DNA of 64,000 bases from positions 1 through 64,000 of the forward strand of contig DJTE01000026.1 in assembly GCA_002439165.1 (NCBI GenBank), read 5' to 3'. The stretch comes from Chryseobacterium indologenes (GTDB lineage Bacteria; Bacteroidota; Bacteroidia; Flavobacteriales; Weeksellaceae). Position 1 is the first letter of the stretch. Each line of letters starts with the position of its first letter. A program made the position numbers and the translations under genes. Under the pieces are notes generated by a model, which worked only from the letters and a program-made list of their open reading frames with translations, was not told the origin of the DNA and searched no databases. This document shows, in pieces, positions 43,379 through 51,606 of this stretch.

Positions 43379-43397
43379 TACTTTGAATTACAAAGTA
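43379..43397. promoter_or_regulatory. palindromic operator, copy 1
   Basis: A perfect 7-5-7 inverted repeat TACTTTG-AATTA-CAAAGTA. It lies 24 bases before the start of the gene at 43064-43354 and overlaps a possible -7 element on the minus strand (ATACTTTG). A copy with the outer base changed in both arms lies at 45512-45530. It is probably the binding site of the winged-helix regulator encoded between the two copies (43421-43711). Confidence 0.65.
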
Positions 43398-43420
43398 TAA
43401 TTTCAAAAAAAATACAGGAA

Positions 43421-43711
43421 TTATCTCCCCAATAATTTTTCCAGGGCATTCAGGTGCTCTGTGAAAGCCAGTCGCCCGCTCTGGGTTACCCTATAAGACG
43501 TTTTGGGCTTTTTGCCAACGAATTCTTTTTTCACTTCAATATATCCTGCTTTTTCCAGGGCGTTGCTATGGCTTGCCATATTCCCGTCTGTGATTTCCAG
43601 CAGGGCCTTCATTTCAGAGAAATCAACCCAGTCATTCACCATCAGAACGGACATGATGCCCAATCTTACACGGCTTTCGAATTCTTTATTGAGCTGATTT
43701 ATTTTGATCAT
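43421..43711 (-). CDS. winged-helix transcriptional regulator (PF13601-like)
   Basis: A 96-residue DNA-binding protein of the small winged-helix family related to MarR and ArsR proteins. The recognition region DGNMASHSNALEKAGYIEVKKEF is near 43-65 and the wing reads KPKTSYRVTQSGRLAF. It has no metal-binding Cys or His pattern. As last gene of a leftward four-gene run that starts with an operator, and adjacent to a second copy, it is probably an autoregulating repressor of both. It overlaps the preceding gene by four bases (ATGA). Confidence 0.9.
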   Translation of the reverse strand: MIKINQLNKEFESRVRLGIMSVLMVNDWVDFSEMKALLEITDGNMASHSNALEKAGYIEVKKEFVGKKPKTSYRVTQSGRLAFTEHLNALEKLLGR

Positions 43712-44232
43712 TTTAATTTTATCTTATCTATTCTGAAATAGTCGTATAATGCGGGATCTACGGCTATTAATTCTTTTGTTTTCCTGTTTTTAATGATCAC
43801 AAAATCATGATCTTTAAAAAACTCTGAGGTGAAATACTGATTGATATTTTCATTCAGAAAATAAATCTTTCCAACCACATGAACTGCTTCCCAATCATCA
43901 CTTAATCCGCTTTTTTTAAGCTTTTCCCGAACTGAAGATGCCATAAAAGCTGAATATCCTATACAATTGGCCTTTTTTGTTTTCAAAAGCAGACTGGGAT
44001 CATTTTCACAGGGACCAAAACTGAATGCCAGTACGGATGAGGTCTGTTTCAGGCTGTTCTTAATCATCTCTTCTGCTTCCCCGGCATCTTCATCATCTTT
44101 AAAGTTTTCACTTTCAAAGGGATGAAGTTTTCTCTCTTTGATCACTTCATAACTGAATAAACTGCTGAACAGAAAATTCCTGCCAAAAACAGCTGCAAAA
44201 ATAACAATTAAAAACAGGATCCATTTCTTCAC
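43708..44232 (-). CDS. exported protein with possible transglutaminase-like triad
   Basis: A 174-residue protein with an N-terminal membrane or signal segment (about 1-18). The soluble part shows ANCIGYSAFMAS, later DHDFVIIKN, then AVDPALYDYF, that is Cys-His-Asp in the order and spacing seen in transglutaminase-fold peptidases. This is a suggestion from the pattern only; the family is not otherwise recognised. It is translationally coupled to the downstream winged-helix regulator and follows the 44256 gene by 23 bases. Confidence 0.7.
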   Translation of the reverse strand: MKKWILFLIVIFAAVFGRNFLFSSLFSYEVIKERKLHPFESENFKDDEDAGEAEEMIKNSLKQTSSVLAFSFGPCENDPSLLLKTKKANCIGYSAFMASSVREKLKKSGLSDDWEAVHVVGKIYFLNENINQYFTSEFFKDHDFVIIKNRKTKELIAVDPALYDYFRIDKIKLK

Positions 44233-44255
44233 GATTATAATTTCTATTTTCCAGC

Positions 44256-44888
44256 TTATTTTTTTCTGAAAACCTTAAAAACAATCTTCTTCAAAAGGGA
44301 TACTGCGCCTACACTTCCCATGAAAGACAAAATCCCTATGCAGATTGGCCACGTACCCATTATTTTACTTTTCCTGGCTGAATAGAAATCATAAGCATTT
44401 GTAAGCTCAGGTTTCTTATTTCCAATTGAAGTGCTCAGTTCTTTTTCGGTACTGAATTCTTTAACTTCACCGGTCTTTGTATCGTAAGAAAAATACTTGC
44501 CGTCAAGCATCTTTCCCAAGATCAGATTTCCGCTTTCTTCAATTTCTGATATTTCCGAAACCGGTAATTCCCCGTTTTCTTTTGCAACAGATGCCTGCTC
44601 GGGAATATCAATGAATAACAGCTGATGCTCATTTTTTAATGGTACGTACCATGCATCTCCGATTCCAACATCTACCTTCTTTTTATCTGCCACAATAGAC
44701 ATTCCAATAAAGCCACAGATAAAAAAAGTATAAAAACCTGCAAAAGGGGCTATTATCGCCAATATCGTATTTCTGCTTTTTCCCTCCCTACTTGCAAAAT
44801 AAGTAATGACACCTCCTATTACTGCACAAATCAAGCTTAAAATAAAGAGTATGAAAAGATATATGAGTATGACAAAGCCTATTCCCAT
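44256..44888 (-). CDS. membrane protein, unknown function
   Basis: A 210-residue protein with two N-terminal hydrophobic segments (about 3-31 and 40-66), a soluble, acidic middle part (about 70-175) and a C-terminal membrane helix (about 180-200) closed by a basic tail. No catalytic motif is recognised. The start overlaps the stop of the preceding gene (TAATG), which implies coupled translation in the four-gene run. Confidence 0.7.
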   Translation of the reverse strand: MGIGFVILIYLFILFILSLICAVIGGVITYFASREGKSRNTILAIIAPFAGFYTFFICGFIGMSIVADKKKVDVGIGDAWYVPLKNEHQLLFIDIPEQASVAKENGELPVSEISEIEESGNLILGKMLDGKYFSYDTKTGEVKEFSTEKELSTSIGNKKPELTNAYDFYSARKSKIMGTWPICIGILSFMGSVGAVSLLKKIVFKVFRKK

Positions 44889-45505
44889 TATTTATACTTC
44901 TTATGCATGATTAATCCATATACAATATGCAGTACTCCAAAGCCAAATGCCCAGAATACCAATCCCCAGCCCAGGAAGAATAATGAAAACAGTCCTAAAA
45001 TAATTTCAAGATATCCTAAATATTTTATGTCTGTGAGGGTATATCGCTCTGCGCTTACCAGTGCAATCCCGTAAAAGATCAGGGTAGCCGGAGCAATCCA
45101 CACATACAGGTGATGGAAGATGAGTGCCAGACAAAAAATACCGCCAGCCACCAAAGGAACAGCAAAGGTTACCAACAGGCGTTTTGCTGTCGCATCCCAG
45201 ATTTTAAGTCCTTTCTTTTTACTTTTATTGGCTGTAAAAACAGATCCGCTAACCACCGCTACTATCAGGATGACAAATCCGGTTATCACCAGTTCTTTCA
45301 CCAGTTCCGGGCTGAAAAAATTCCTTTCGCCCTCAAAATAATCGATTCCTTCACGCTGAAGTACAAAAAATACATATCCAGCCCCGATTAAGGCTGCTAG
45401 TCCTGCAAATACACCGGACAAACCGCTCAGTGAAATAAACCGGGAAGACCGCTCCATCATGGAACGGATATGGGACAGGTCTTCGTGATAATTTTTCGAA
45501 TCCAT
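44888..45505 (-). CDS. polytopic membrane protein, first gene of regulator operon
   Basis: A 205-residue protein with six hydrophobic segments after a soluble N-terminus of about 20 residues (DSKNYHEDLSHIRSMMERSS). It has no motif I recognise with confidence; the helix pattern and the charged N-terminus resemble membrane partners that Bacteroidota encode with small winged-helix regulators. The palindromic operator (45512-45530) is 6 bases upstream of the ATG, overlapping a -7 box, so repression of the whole four-gene run is expected. Confidence 0.75.
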   Translation of the reverse strand: MDSKNYHEDLSHIRSMMERSSRFISLSGLSGVFAGLAALIGAGYVFFVLQREGIDYFEGERNFFSPELVKELVITGFVILIVAVVSGSVFTANKSKKKGLKIWDATAKRLLVTFAVPLVAGGIFCLALIFHHLYVWIAPATLIFYGIALVSAERYTLTDIKYLGYLEIILGLFSLFFLGWGLVFWAFGFGVLHIVYGLIMHKKYK

Positions 45506-45511
45506 AAAAAG

Positions 45512-45530
45512 AACTTTGAATTACAAAGTT
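45512..45530. promoter_or_regulatory. palindromic operator, copy 2, overlapping a -7 box
   Basis: A perfect 7-5-7 inverted repeat AACTTTG-AATTA-CAAAGTT. On the minus strand it contains TAACTTTG, an exact TAnnTTTG -7 element, so a bound regulator would block the promoter of the 45505-43421 run. The 17 core bases are identical to those of copy 1 at 43379-43397. Confidence 0.7.
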
Positions 45531-45607
45531 ATAATTTATTTTGATCCTGCAAAATATTTTTTAGAAAAAGTGTAAAGAGTAAATCTGTTCGACAATACAT
45601 AACCAAT

Positions 45608-45640
45608 AAAAAAGCCGCTGAATACATCAACGGCCGTATT
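45608..45640 (-). terminator. terminator after the enoyl-CoA hydratase gene
   Basis: The stem GCCG(c)TGA / TCA(a)CGGC with one mismatch (45614-45621 with 45627-45634), followed by TTTTTT on the minus strand, 18 bases after the hydratase stop at 45658. Confidence 0.7.
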
Positions 45641-45657
45641 TTTGGAAAAGCTGATTT

Positions 45658-46422
45658 TTACTTAGCTCTTAGTCTTTCCTTAATGGCTTCAATATTTTTC
45701 TTGGCAGAATCTTCCAGAATAAGGCTCGCGCTCATATGAATTCTGGCGGGCATCAGTTCACTGAAATGATCTGTTCCTTCCCATGATACTTTTTTGATGA
45801 GTGCTAAAGCATCACTGCTTCTGGAAGCCAGAGTCTGCAGGAATTTCTCAAGTTTCTCGTCCATTTCTGCAATGCTGTCTGAAACGGAGTGGTAAACATT
45901 ATGCTGTTCTGCCCATGCTGCCGATCTGAAATCCGCATCAATAGCCATTGCTGAAAACTGTGATTTCCCGATCTTTCTTTCCACATAAGGGCCGATGACA
46001 AAAGGTCCGATTCCCAGGTTGATCTCCGTTAATGCTAACGCAGAATCTTTTGTAGCAAAACAATAATCAGCTCCACACGCTATTCCTACTCCTCCACCGG
46101 TTGTTTTTCCCTGAACTCTTACTACGACAATCTTTCCGCAGTTTCTCATCGCATTAAGCACTTTGGCAAATCCTCCGAAAAATTTTGTGGAAGCTTCCAG
46201 TTCTTCAATAGCCAGAAGTTCATCAAAGCTTGCTCCTGCACAGAACGCTTTTTCGCCTTCGCTTTTTACCAAAATAGCTTTTACTTCATCTTTTGCGCCT
46301 TCATCCAGAATGGTCTGGGCCAGTTTTTCAAGAATGGCTCCCGGAAGTGAATTGCTTTTAGGGGTTCCAAAAGTAATTTCGGCGATATTATTTTTAATTT
46401 CTGATGCTACAAATTCGTTCAT
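45658..46422 (-). CDS. enoyl-CoA hydratase/isomerase family protein
   Basis: Crotonase-fold enzyme of 254 residues acting on acyl-CoA thioesters in the cytoplasm. The oxyanion-hole segments are AFCAGASFDELL and KTTGGGVGIACGADYCFAT, and a catalytic-type Glu lies in ALTEINLGI. It is 8 kb from the paa genes but could supply a hydratase for phenylacetate or fatty acid breakdown; the paa-type 2,3-dehydroadipyl-CoA hydratase (PaaF) is otherwise not seen in the window. Substrate undecided. Monocistronic, with its own terminator. Confidence 0.88.
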   Translation of the reverse strand: MNEFVASEIKNNIAEITFGTPKSNSLPGAILEKLAQTILDEGAKDEVKAILVKSEGEKAFCAGASFDELLAIEELEASTKFFGGFAKVLNAMRNCGKIVVVRVQGKTTGGGVGIACGADYCFATKDSALALTEINLGIGPFVIGPYVERKIGKSQFSAMAIDADFRSAAWAEQHNVYHSVSDSIAEMDEKLEKFLQTLASRSSDALALIKKVSWEGTDHFSELMPARIHMSASLILEDSAKKNIEAIKERLRAK

Positions 46423-46548
46423 TTTTATTTTAAATTGGATTCTTACAAAAATACTAAATACTGGTCTTTCAGAGAAAATAATCCTTTACAAATTGTTGTT
46501 TTTGTTACCGCTCCGGAACAATATAAATTCTTTTCTTATTCAAAAAAT

Positions 46549-46597
46549 TACGTATAAATACGTAGTCCTCAATTTGGTATTTTCTACGCTAGTCTTG
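46549..46597 (+). promoter_or_regulatory. tail-collar promoter with 7-2-7 palindromic operator
   Basis: TACGTAT-AA-ATACGTA (46549-46564) is a perfect inverted repeat of two heptamers with a 2-base centre. It matches the tyrosinase upstream site with one change inside the repeat and keeps the flanking TTA...TC. A possible -7 box TAGTCTTG (one mismatch, 46590-46597) lies 25 bases downstream; in the tyrosinase promoter the gap is 22. A NarL/FixJ-type activator site is inferred. Confidence 0.5.
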
Positions 46598-46647
46598 CTT
46601 TCCGGGAAATCGTTCCTTTGGCCTATCAAAACAACTGATCAACTGAG

Positions 46648-46680
46648 GCGGAATCCGAAAAGCCCTATACGAGTAGGAAA
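46648..46680 (+). promoter_or_regulatory. conserved leader element, copy C
   Basis: GCGGAATCCGAAAAGC, then a hairpin (CCTA / TAGG, loop TACGAG) and GAAA, starting 57 bases before the ATG at 46705. It is identical to copy B over the first 16 bases. It lies downstream of the inferred promoter, so it would be transcribed. Confidence 0.55.
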
Positions 46681-46704
46681 TTTAATCACTGAAAACTATT
46701 TATT

Positions 46705-47253
46705 ATGGACGAGTACATTGGAATCGTAAAATTATTTGCCGGAAATTTCGCACCCAGAGGCTGGATGTTCTGTGACGGGAGCTTATTGAGAATCTCACAA
46801 AACAGTGCTTTGTTTTCAATTTTGGGAACCACTTACGGAGGAAACGGAATTGATACTTTCGCTTTACCTAATCTGAAAGGACGTATGGCCATCGGAGCAG
46901 GAACGGTGAACTCTAATGAAAATTATCCTTTGGGAGTTCAGGCAGGAACGACTCAGAATACACTTTTATCAGCCAATCTTCCAAGCATAGGAGGAGGTTT
47001 TCAGCTGAGAGTAAAAAATCAGAATGCCAACAGTGCAACTCCTACGGCCACCTCTGCACTTGCTATTTCAGGAATTCCAAACGGGAGAAACTTTGACCCG
47101 GTACCAAGTTTTATTGATGCTGATCCGGATACGACTATTAATACAAAGTCTATTATGTTCACCGGGCAGAATATTCCTGTGAATAATATGCCTCCATATC
47201 TCGGACTGAACTATATCATCTGTGTTGAAGGAATATACCCTTCCCGCAGTTAA
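46705..47253 (+). CDS. phage tail collar domain protein (microcystin-dependent-protein-like)
   Basis: A 182-residue protein with the tail-collar fold of phage fibre tips. The N-terminal collar domain is obvious (EYIGIVKLFAGNFAPRGWMFCDGSLL near 3-28, then LFSILGTTYGGNGIDTFALPNLKGR). The Gly/Asn-rich C-terminal half ends NNMPPYLGLNYIICVEGIYP, also typical. Bacterial homologues (MdpB-like) occur outside prophages, and no other phage gene is near. Its upstream region carries two conserved elements shared with the peptide and tyrosinase genes. It is followed at 37 bases by a T9SS cargo gene. Its role is unknown; a secreted structural protein is possible. Confidence 0.9.
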   Translation: MDEYIGIVKLFAGNFAPRGWMFCDGSLLRISQNSALFSILGTTYGGNGIDTFALPNLKGRMAIGAGTVNSNENYPLGVQAGTTQNTLLSANLPSIGGGFQLRVKNQNANSATPTATSALAISGIPNGRNFDPVPSFIDADPDTTINTKSIMFTGQNIPVNNMPPYLGLNYIICVEGIYPSRS

Positions 47254-47289
47254 TATTCAATCAAAAATCTAATATTTAATACAAAAATC

Positions 47290-48111
47290 ATGAAAAGCAC
47301 TACCTTTTTAACAATATGTAGCCTGCTCATTTCAATTCTTTCATTTGGGCAGACCAGTACAGAATCTTTTGAAACGGAATCTTCTGGAAGCACTACTTTT
47401 ACAGATAATGGCGTAGTTTTTAAAATTAACTCGCATGTATCTATTTTTAATGTTGTAAATTTCCCCAATACGGGATGGTCTGGTACAGCTAATGATAACA
47501 GATACATTGATAATACGTCTAATGTAAGCCCGGCCAATCCGTCATTCAGTATCAAGACAACCTCCAATCTGTTTAAAGTAAACAGGTTTTGGGTATATAC
47601 TGCTGATAAGTTAAGCAATCAGAATGCCACAGGAACACTCACTGTAACCGGAAAACTAAGTGGTGTCACTAAATTTTCCACCATAAAAAACGGGAATTTT
47701 GCCACATCACTGGGTACAACGAACGGATATACCCTGATTGATATGACCAATCTGAACGGCCAGAACTATTCCAATATTGTTATTGATGAACTGCAACTCA
47801 CACTTGGCGGAAACTATTACTACATGGGGGTTGATGCATTCACCTGGGTAAAAGACAGCAATATTGTCCTGGCCACCAATGAAACCAAAGCCACCCAGAA
47901 AGGGATCAGTATTTCCCCTAACCCAACCGACGGACAGGTTTCTATTGAAACGGAAAAGGATATGAAAGCTGAGGTTTACAGTATGGAAGGAAAACTGATG
48001 AAGACTATGGATATTAAGAAAGGTACTCAAAAAGCTGATCTTTCAGAATTTCCAAGCGGAACATATATCATTAAAACTCCGTCCGGATCTTCTAAGGTCA
48101 TCAAAAAATAA
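47290..48111 (+). CDS. secreted protein with T9SS type A sorting domain
   Basis: A 273-residue exported protein. The signal peptide is 1-20 (ending SFGQ). The middle domain (about 25-195) is beta-rich with FWVYTADKLSNQNATGTLTVTGK and DELQLTLGGNYYYMGVDAFTWV, like a carbohydrate- or surface-binding jelly-roll module. The C-terminal sorting domain (about 205-273) starts ISISPNPTDG and ends SSKVIKK. It is likely cotranscribed with the tail-collar gene 37 bases upstream. A terminator follows. Confidence 0.85.
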   Translation: MKSTTFLTICSLLISILSFGQTSTESFETESSGSTTFTDNGVVFKINSHVSIFNVVNFPNTGWSGTANDNRYIDNTSNVSPANPSFSIKTTSNLFKVNRFWVYTADKLSNQNATGTLTVTGKLSGVTKFSTIKNGNFATSLGTTNGYTLIDMTNLNGQNYSNIVIDELQLTLGGNYYYMGVDAFTWVKDSNIVLATNETKATQKGISISPNPTDGQVSIETEKDMKAEVYSMEGKLMKTMDIKKGTQKADLSEFPSGTYIIKTPSGSSKVIKK

Positions 48112-48160
48112 CATTTTTTCATAAGCCGTTGGGCTATAAAGATTCTAATTCATAAGTGAT

Positions 48161-48191
48161 AAATCCCCTGGAATGTCCGGGGGAATTTTTT
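48161..48191. terminator. terminator between the T9SS cargo and helicase genes
   Basis: The imperfect stem AAATCCCCTGGA / TCCGGGGGAATT with loop ATG, then TTTTT on the plus strand. It lies between convergent genes and overlaps the end of the helicase gene by two bases. Confidence 0.75.
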
Positions 48192-50877
48192 ATCTGGTCC
48201 ATTTATGAAGGTGCTCTATTCTTGCATCCGTTTTCAGGAGAGCCTTAAATCTTAACTTTAAGAGAATCTTACGCCCTTCGATGGTTCTGGTAAAAAGCAG
48301 TTCTGATTTTCCAATTTTCACGCTCCATATTCTGGCAAAAAAATCTGCACTCTTTTTATTTTTCGCGAAAACTTCGGGTACAGGATAGTACATTTCTTTT
48401 TTTGTGAAGAAAAACCGGGTTTGCTGTTTCAGCAGGTACTTTGGATTATCCACTTTTGAAAGCACCTCCTGAAGCACCTGAATGAATTGTGATTTTTCAT
48501 AATAAGTGCCTCCTTTCAGATAACAGAACACATCTTTATCTTTATTTCCGGAACTTATCACCTTCATCTTTTCAGGATCTGTGGTAATAATCCTTTCATG
48601 CACTAAGCCCTCCAAAACGGTTTCCCCGATAAGACCTATCTGCTTCCCCGTGTTTCTATATTTCATGTACTGCTGCAAGGCACGATAAAACTTTCTGCCA
48701 TACCTTATGATTCCCCCCACTCCCAATATAAAAGTAATCCAGAGAAAGGCTTTCATAGAATTGATGGAATCTGCATTTTCAAGTATTCCCAGCAGAAGAT
48801 CTTTTCCAAAAAGCAAAACGGATGAAATCAGAACCCCGGAAAGATCACTTATCATGGTTTTTACATAGTTCATTTTCATATCCTGAATTTCCTTCATATC
48901 CGCAGATGGAACTTTGATTTCTTCAATGAGGATATTTCCCTTATCTAAAGCTTCTTTCCAACGTGCCGACTGTTCTTTTCTGTTTCCGGCTCTCGAAAAT
49001 ATTTCTTCATTAACCGCTGAGATGTATTCCGGCCTTTCAATAGATCCCAGATGAAGCCTGTCAAAATTATTTTCAATGGTGGGTTCTTCTTTACTGGAAA
49101 TTCCCACAAAGGTTTTAAATCTCTTTTTCACGATATTCAGATCCTGTCCTCCATCTTCGCTTTGAGGGTCAAAACATATAAGATGCCATATATTTCCGCT
49201 TTTACCGGGATTATCTTTATCCACTCTTATTACCCGTCCTCTCATCTGATTAGACAGAACGAAAGAACTCACAAAACTGGCCAGGATTAAAGTATTCATT
49301 TTAGGGGCATCCCAGCCTTCTCCCAGCAAAGATTTGGTCCCGATAAGAATATGGATCCCACCTGACTGAAAAACCTCAGTCACGATGTGTACAATATCGT
49401 GTTTGACCTGTTCGCTAAGATTGATCCGGATATATTCCGGGTCATAGGTAATTTGTGAAAATGAGATTCCGGAGATTCCTTTCTTAAGGCACAAAGTATC
49501 TATCTGATCTTTTGCAGAAACCGGAATGATAACCAGGCTTCCTGTAAGAACACCTATTTTTTTATTCTGAATATTTTCTCTTCTCAGTTTCTCAAAAATG
49601 GGCACTGCTCCAATTTTGTCCAGCAGAAGATTGTTTTCCGCGCCGCTGCTAAGGTATTCCTTTTTTATAAAATCGGTAAGGATAACCATTCGCAGCTCTT
49701 CTTTCAGGATTGAAAACTCAAAGTCCGCTATATCTTTAATACCCTGAAGTTTTCCGATACTGGAATTCAGGATCTGGCTTAACTGTTTATTGTTATTAAA
49801 AAAACTTATAGTCTTTTTCTCAAAAAATCCCTGCCGTTTGAGTCTGTTTCCAAGTGTCGTGCGGTGTTCTTCTTCCTTTTTAAAATTAATTTCATCTACA
49901 ATTAAATAAAAATCGAGCAGTTCTTCGAGCCAGAAAAAGTCAAATTCCGGAATATATTTCTGGTGATCTCCTATGATTTCAAAATGGATTTCAGGGATTT
50001 CTTTCTGTCTGAAATGCATATATACAAGTCCGGAAGTATAGGACGATATATTGTCATAGATCCAGTCCAGATATTTCAGCGGATTCAGATAAACAGGGTG
50101 ATGCTCCAAAGCATTCAAAAGAATATCATCAGTACTGATTTCTTTAAAAAAAGCGGCTGCCCGGGTATGATAATGTTCTATTTCCTGCTGTTCTTCATAA
50201 GACGGCAGTGTAAAACAGACCAGATCCTGATGCGGACAGAGATCTCCTTCTATCATCAGTTCAGGAACAGAAATTTCCGCATCAACAGGCCCGTTCAGCT
50301 GGATATATTTCTGCCATTCGAGACCCGAAACATCAAAAGGCGGTGTTGCAGTAAGGGAAACTATGGCAGGCTCAATCTTCGATTTCAGCTCCATTAAGCT
50401 TCTCCACCAGGCACTTTTCAGATGGTGGGCTTCATCAAAAATAAAGGTTTCCACGTTCTGTTTTTTTAGTTTTTCAATGATCTCTGCCAATGAAACTCTT
50501 GATGATTTTTTACCGGTATCCTCTTCATCATCTACATAGCCGGATGCGGCATGAATTCCCTGGTAGGTGGTTACAGTGATAAGTCCCGGGTTTTTAATAT
50601 CTCCGGATATCCAGTCCGGAACCGTTTCCGTATCCAGGAAAAGTTCGCAGAATCTCTGTATCCATTGATTTTTCACAGCTAAAGTGGGGGCAACGATCAG
50701 AGTGGGTCTGTTAAGTCTCAGCATAATTTCCAGCCCCAGCACCGTTTTGCCTGAGCCGGGTGGTGCAGTCACGTGAAGGTGGCCGTTATGAAGATATTCC
50801 TCCATATTATTGAGAAAATTCTTCTGATAGGTACGCCAGGTGTACTTAAATTTTGCTTCCGCAGGAAAAATGGTCAT
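48190..50877 (-). CDS. SF2 DEAH-type helicase with C-terminal membrane segments
   Basis: An 895-residue protein. Superfamily 2 motifs: I APPGSGKT (38-45), II DEAH (148-151), III SLTATPP, and VI QMRGRVIR in the second RecA domain. Between the lobes is a large insertion (about 215-430). The C-terminal part has two strongly hydrophobic segments (about 672-694 and 707-725), then a soluble domain of about 160 residues (starting QIGLIGETVLEGLVHERIITTD). An SF2 motor with membrane segments is unusual. It follows a SMUG2-type glycosylase by 38 bases and a DUF4241 gene, forming a leftward three-gene run. A nucleic-acid defence or repair role is possible but unproven. Confidence 0.82.
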   Translation of the reverse strand: MTIFPAEAKFKYTWRTYQKNFLNNMEEYLHNGHLHVTAPPGSGKTVLGLEIMLRLNRPTLIVAPTLAVKNQWIQRFCELFLDTETVPDWISGDIKNPGLITVTTYQGIHAASGYVDDEEDTGKKSSRVSLAEIIEKLKKQNVETFIFDEAHHLKSAWWRSLMELKSKIEPAIVSLTATPPFDVSGLEWQKYIQLNGPVDAEISVPELMIEGDLCPHQDLVCFTLPSYEEQQEIEHYHTRAAAFFKEISTDDILLNALEHHPVYLNPLKYLDWIYDNISSYTSGLVYMHFRQKEIPEIHFEIIGDHQKYIPEFDFFWLEELLDFYLIVDEINFKKEEEHRTTLGNRLKRQGFFEKKTISFFNNNKQLSQILNSSIGKLQGIKDIADFEFSILKEELRMVILTDFIKKEYLSSGAENNLLLDKIGAVPIFEKLRRENIQNKKIGVLTGSLVIIPVSAKDQIDTLCLKKGISGISFSQITYDPEYIRINLSEQVKHDIVHIVTEVFQSGGIHILIGTKSLLGEGWDAPKMNTLILASFVSSFVLSNQMRGRVIRVDKDNPGKSGNIWHLICFDPQSEDGGQDLNIVKKRFKTFVGISSKEEPTIENNFDRLHLGSIERPEYISAVNEEIFSRAGNRKEQSARWKEALDKGNILIEEIKVPSADMKEIQDMKMNYVKTMISDLSGVLISSVLLFGKDLLLGILENADSINSMKAFLWITFILGVGGIIRYGRKFYRALQQYMKYRNTGKQIGLIGETVLEGLVHERIITTDPEKMKVISSGNKDKDVFCYLKGGTYYEKSQFIQVLQEVLSKVDNPKYLLKQQTRFFFTKKEMYYPVPEVFAKNKKSADFFARIWSVKIGKSELLFTRTIEGRKILLKLRFKALLKTDARIEHLHKWTR

Positions 50878-50915
50878 AGGTTATTAGATTTAGCAGAAAA
50901 TCATAAAGCCGGCAT

Positions 50916-51602
50916 TTAGTTTTTTAACGCCAGAATATATTTGTCGATGTACAGTTGTTTTTCTTTGGATTTATACTGCTGGATATAGCGGGGATGCTCC
51001 AGAACGGTCATTTTCCCGAACAGTCCGGCTTCTTTATTGAGTTTTGAAATGAACTCCGCATTTTTTTTGCCCAGGATAAACACCTCTGAAGTATCCAGAT
51101 GAAGACTGATATGTTTTTGCAATGAATCGATCATAAAATCTTTTACTGACTCAAACAGGGCTTTGTCGTCATAATAATTGGCATTCAGCCAGCCATTTTT
51201 GGTCTTCCGGACGATTGCCAGCGGAAACGGTGAGTTGATATAAATATCTTTGTAAAACAGTTCCGGACCGCCATAATCTGCAATCATGTCATAAATAAAA
51301 ACAGAGGACACCTCATGGGTATTTGCCGACTTCATGGTTATACCGCAGACTGATTCCAGCCGTTTGGTATCGGTAAACGGCACTCCCGTAACGCCCGCTC
51401 CATGCCTGCCCGGATTGATCCCGATGATGAATTTCCTTTGCAATGAATCGTTGTAATATTTATGGTAAAACTCTTTCATCACCACCATAGTTTCCGGGTT
51501 ATCCAGGTACGGATTCAATACCTGAAATCCCTCGGGAAGCTTTCCGGAAAACTTCAGATTTTCATTAAATTCAATAACCTTACCGGCAAAAGTCTTACTC
51601 AT
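50916..51602 (-). CDS. SMUG2-type uracil-DNA glycosylase family protein
   Basis: A DNA glycosylase of the uracil-DNA glycosylase superfamily, SMUG2-like/DUF4918 branch, 228 residues. The phosphate-binding loop GINPGRHGAG lies at 61-70, followed by TGVPFTDT, and a C-terminal HPRYIQQY motif (LEHPR) is present. It should remove uracil or a related damaged base, leaving an abasic site. It lies between the DUF4241 gene (4-base gap) and the SF2 helicase gene, so the three are probably coexpressed. Confidence 0.86.
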   Translation of the reverse strand: MSKTFAGKVIEFNENLKFSGKLPEGFQVLNPYLDNPETMVVMKEFYHKYYNDSLQRKFIIGINPGRHGAGVTGVPFTDTKRLESVCGITMKSANTHEVSSVFIYDMIADYGGPELFYKDIYINSPFPLAIVRKTKNGWLNANYYDDKALFESVKDFMIDSLQKHISLHLDTSEVFILGKKNAEFISKLNKEAGLFGKMTVLEHPRYIQQYKSKEKQLYIDKYILALKN

Positions 51603-51606
51603 AAAT

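Noticed and set aside
46163..46729. 188-codon open frame on the plus strand over the start of the enoyl-CoA hydratase and the region before the tail-collar gene
   Set aside because: It is antisense to a well-supported crotonase gene, has no family-like motif and ends inside the tail-collar gene in another frame.
46705..47253. Prophage or phage-tail-like injection system
   Set aside because: Only one collar-domain gene is present, with no sheath, tube, baseplate, integrase or lysis genes in the window.
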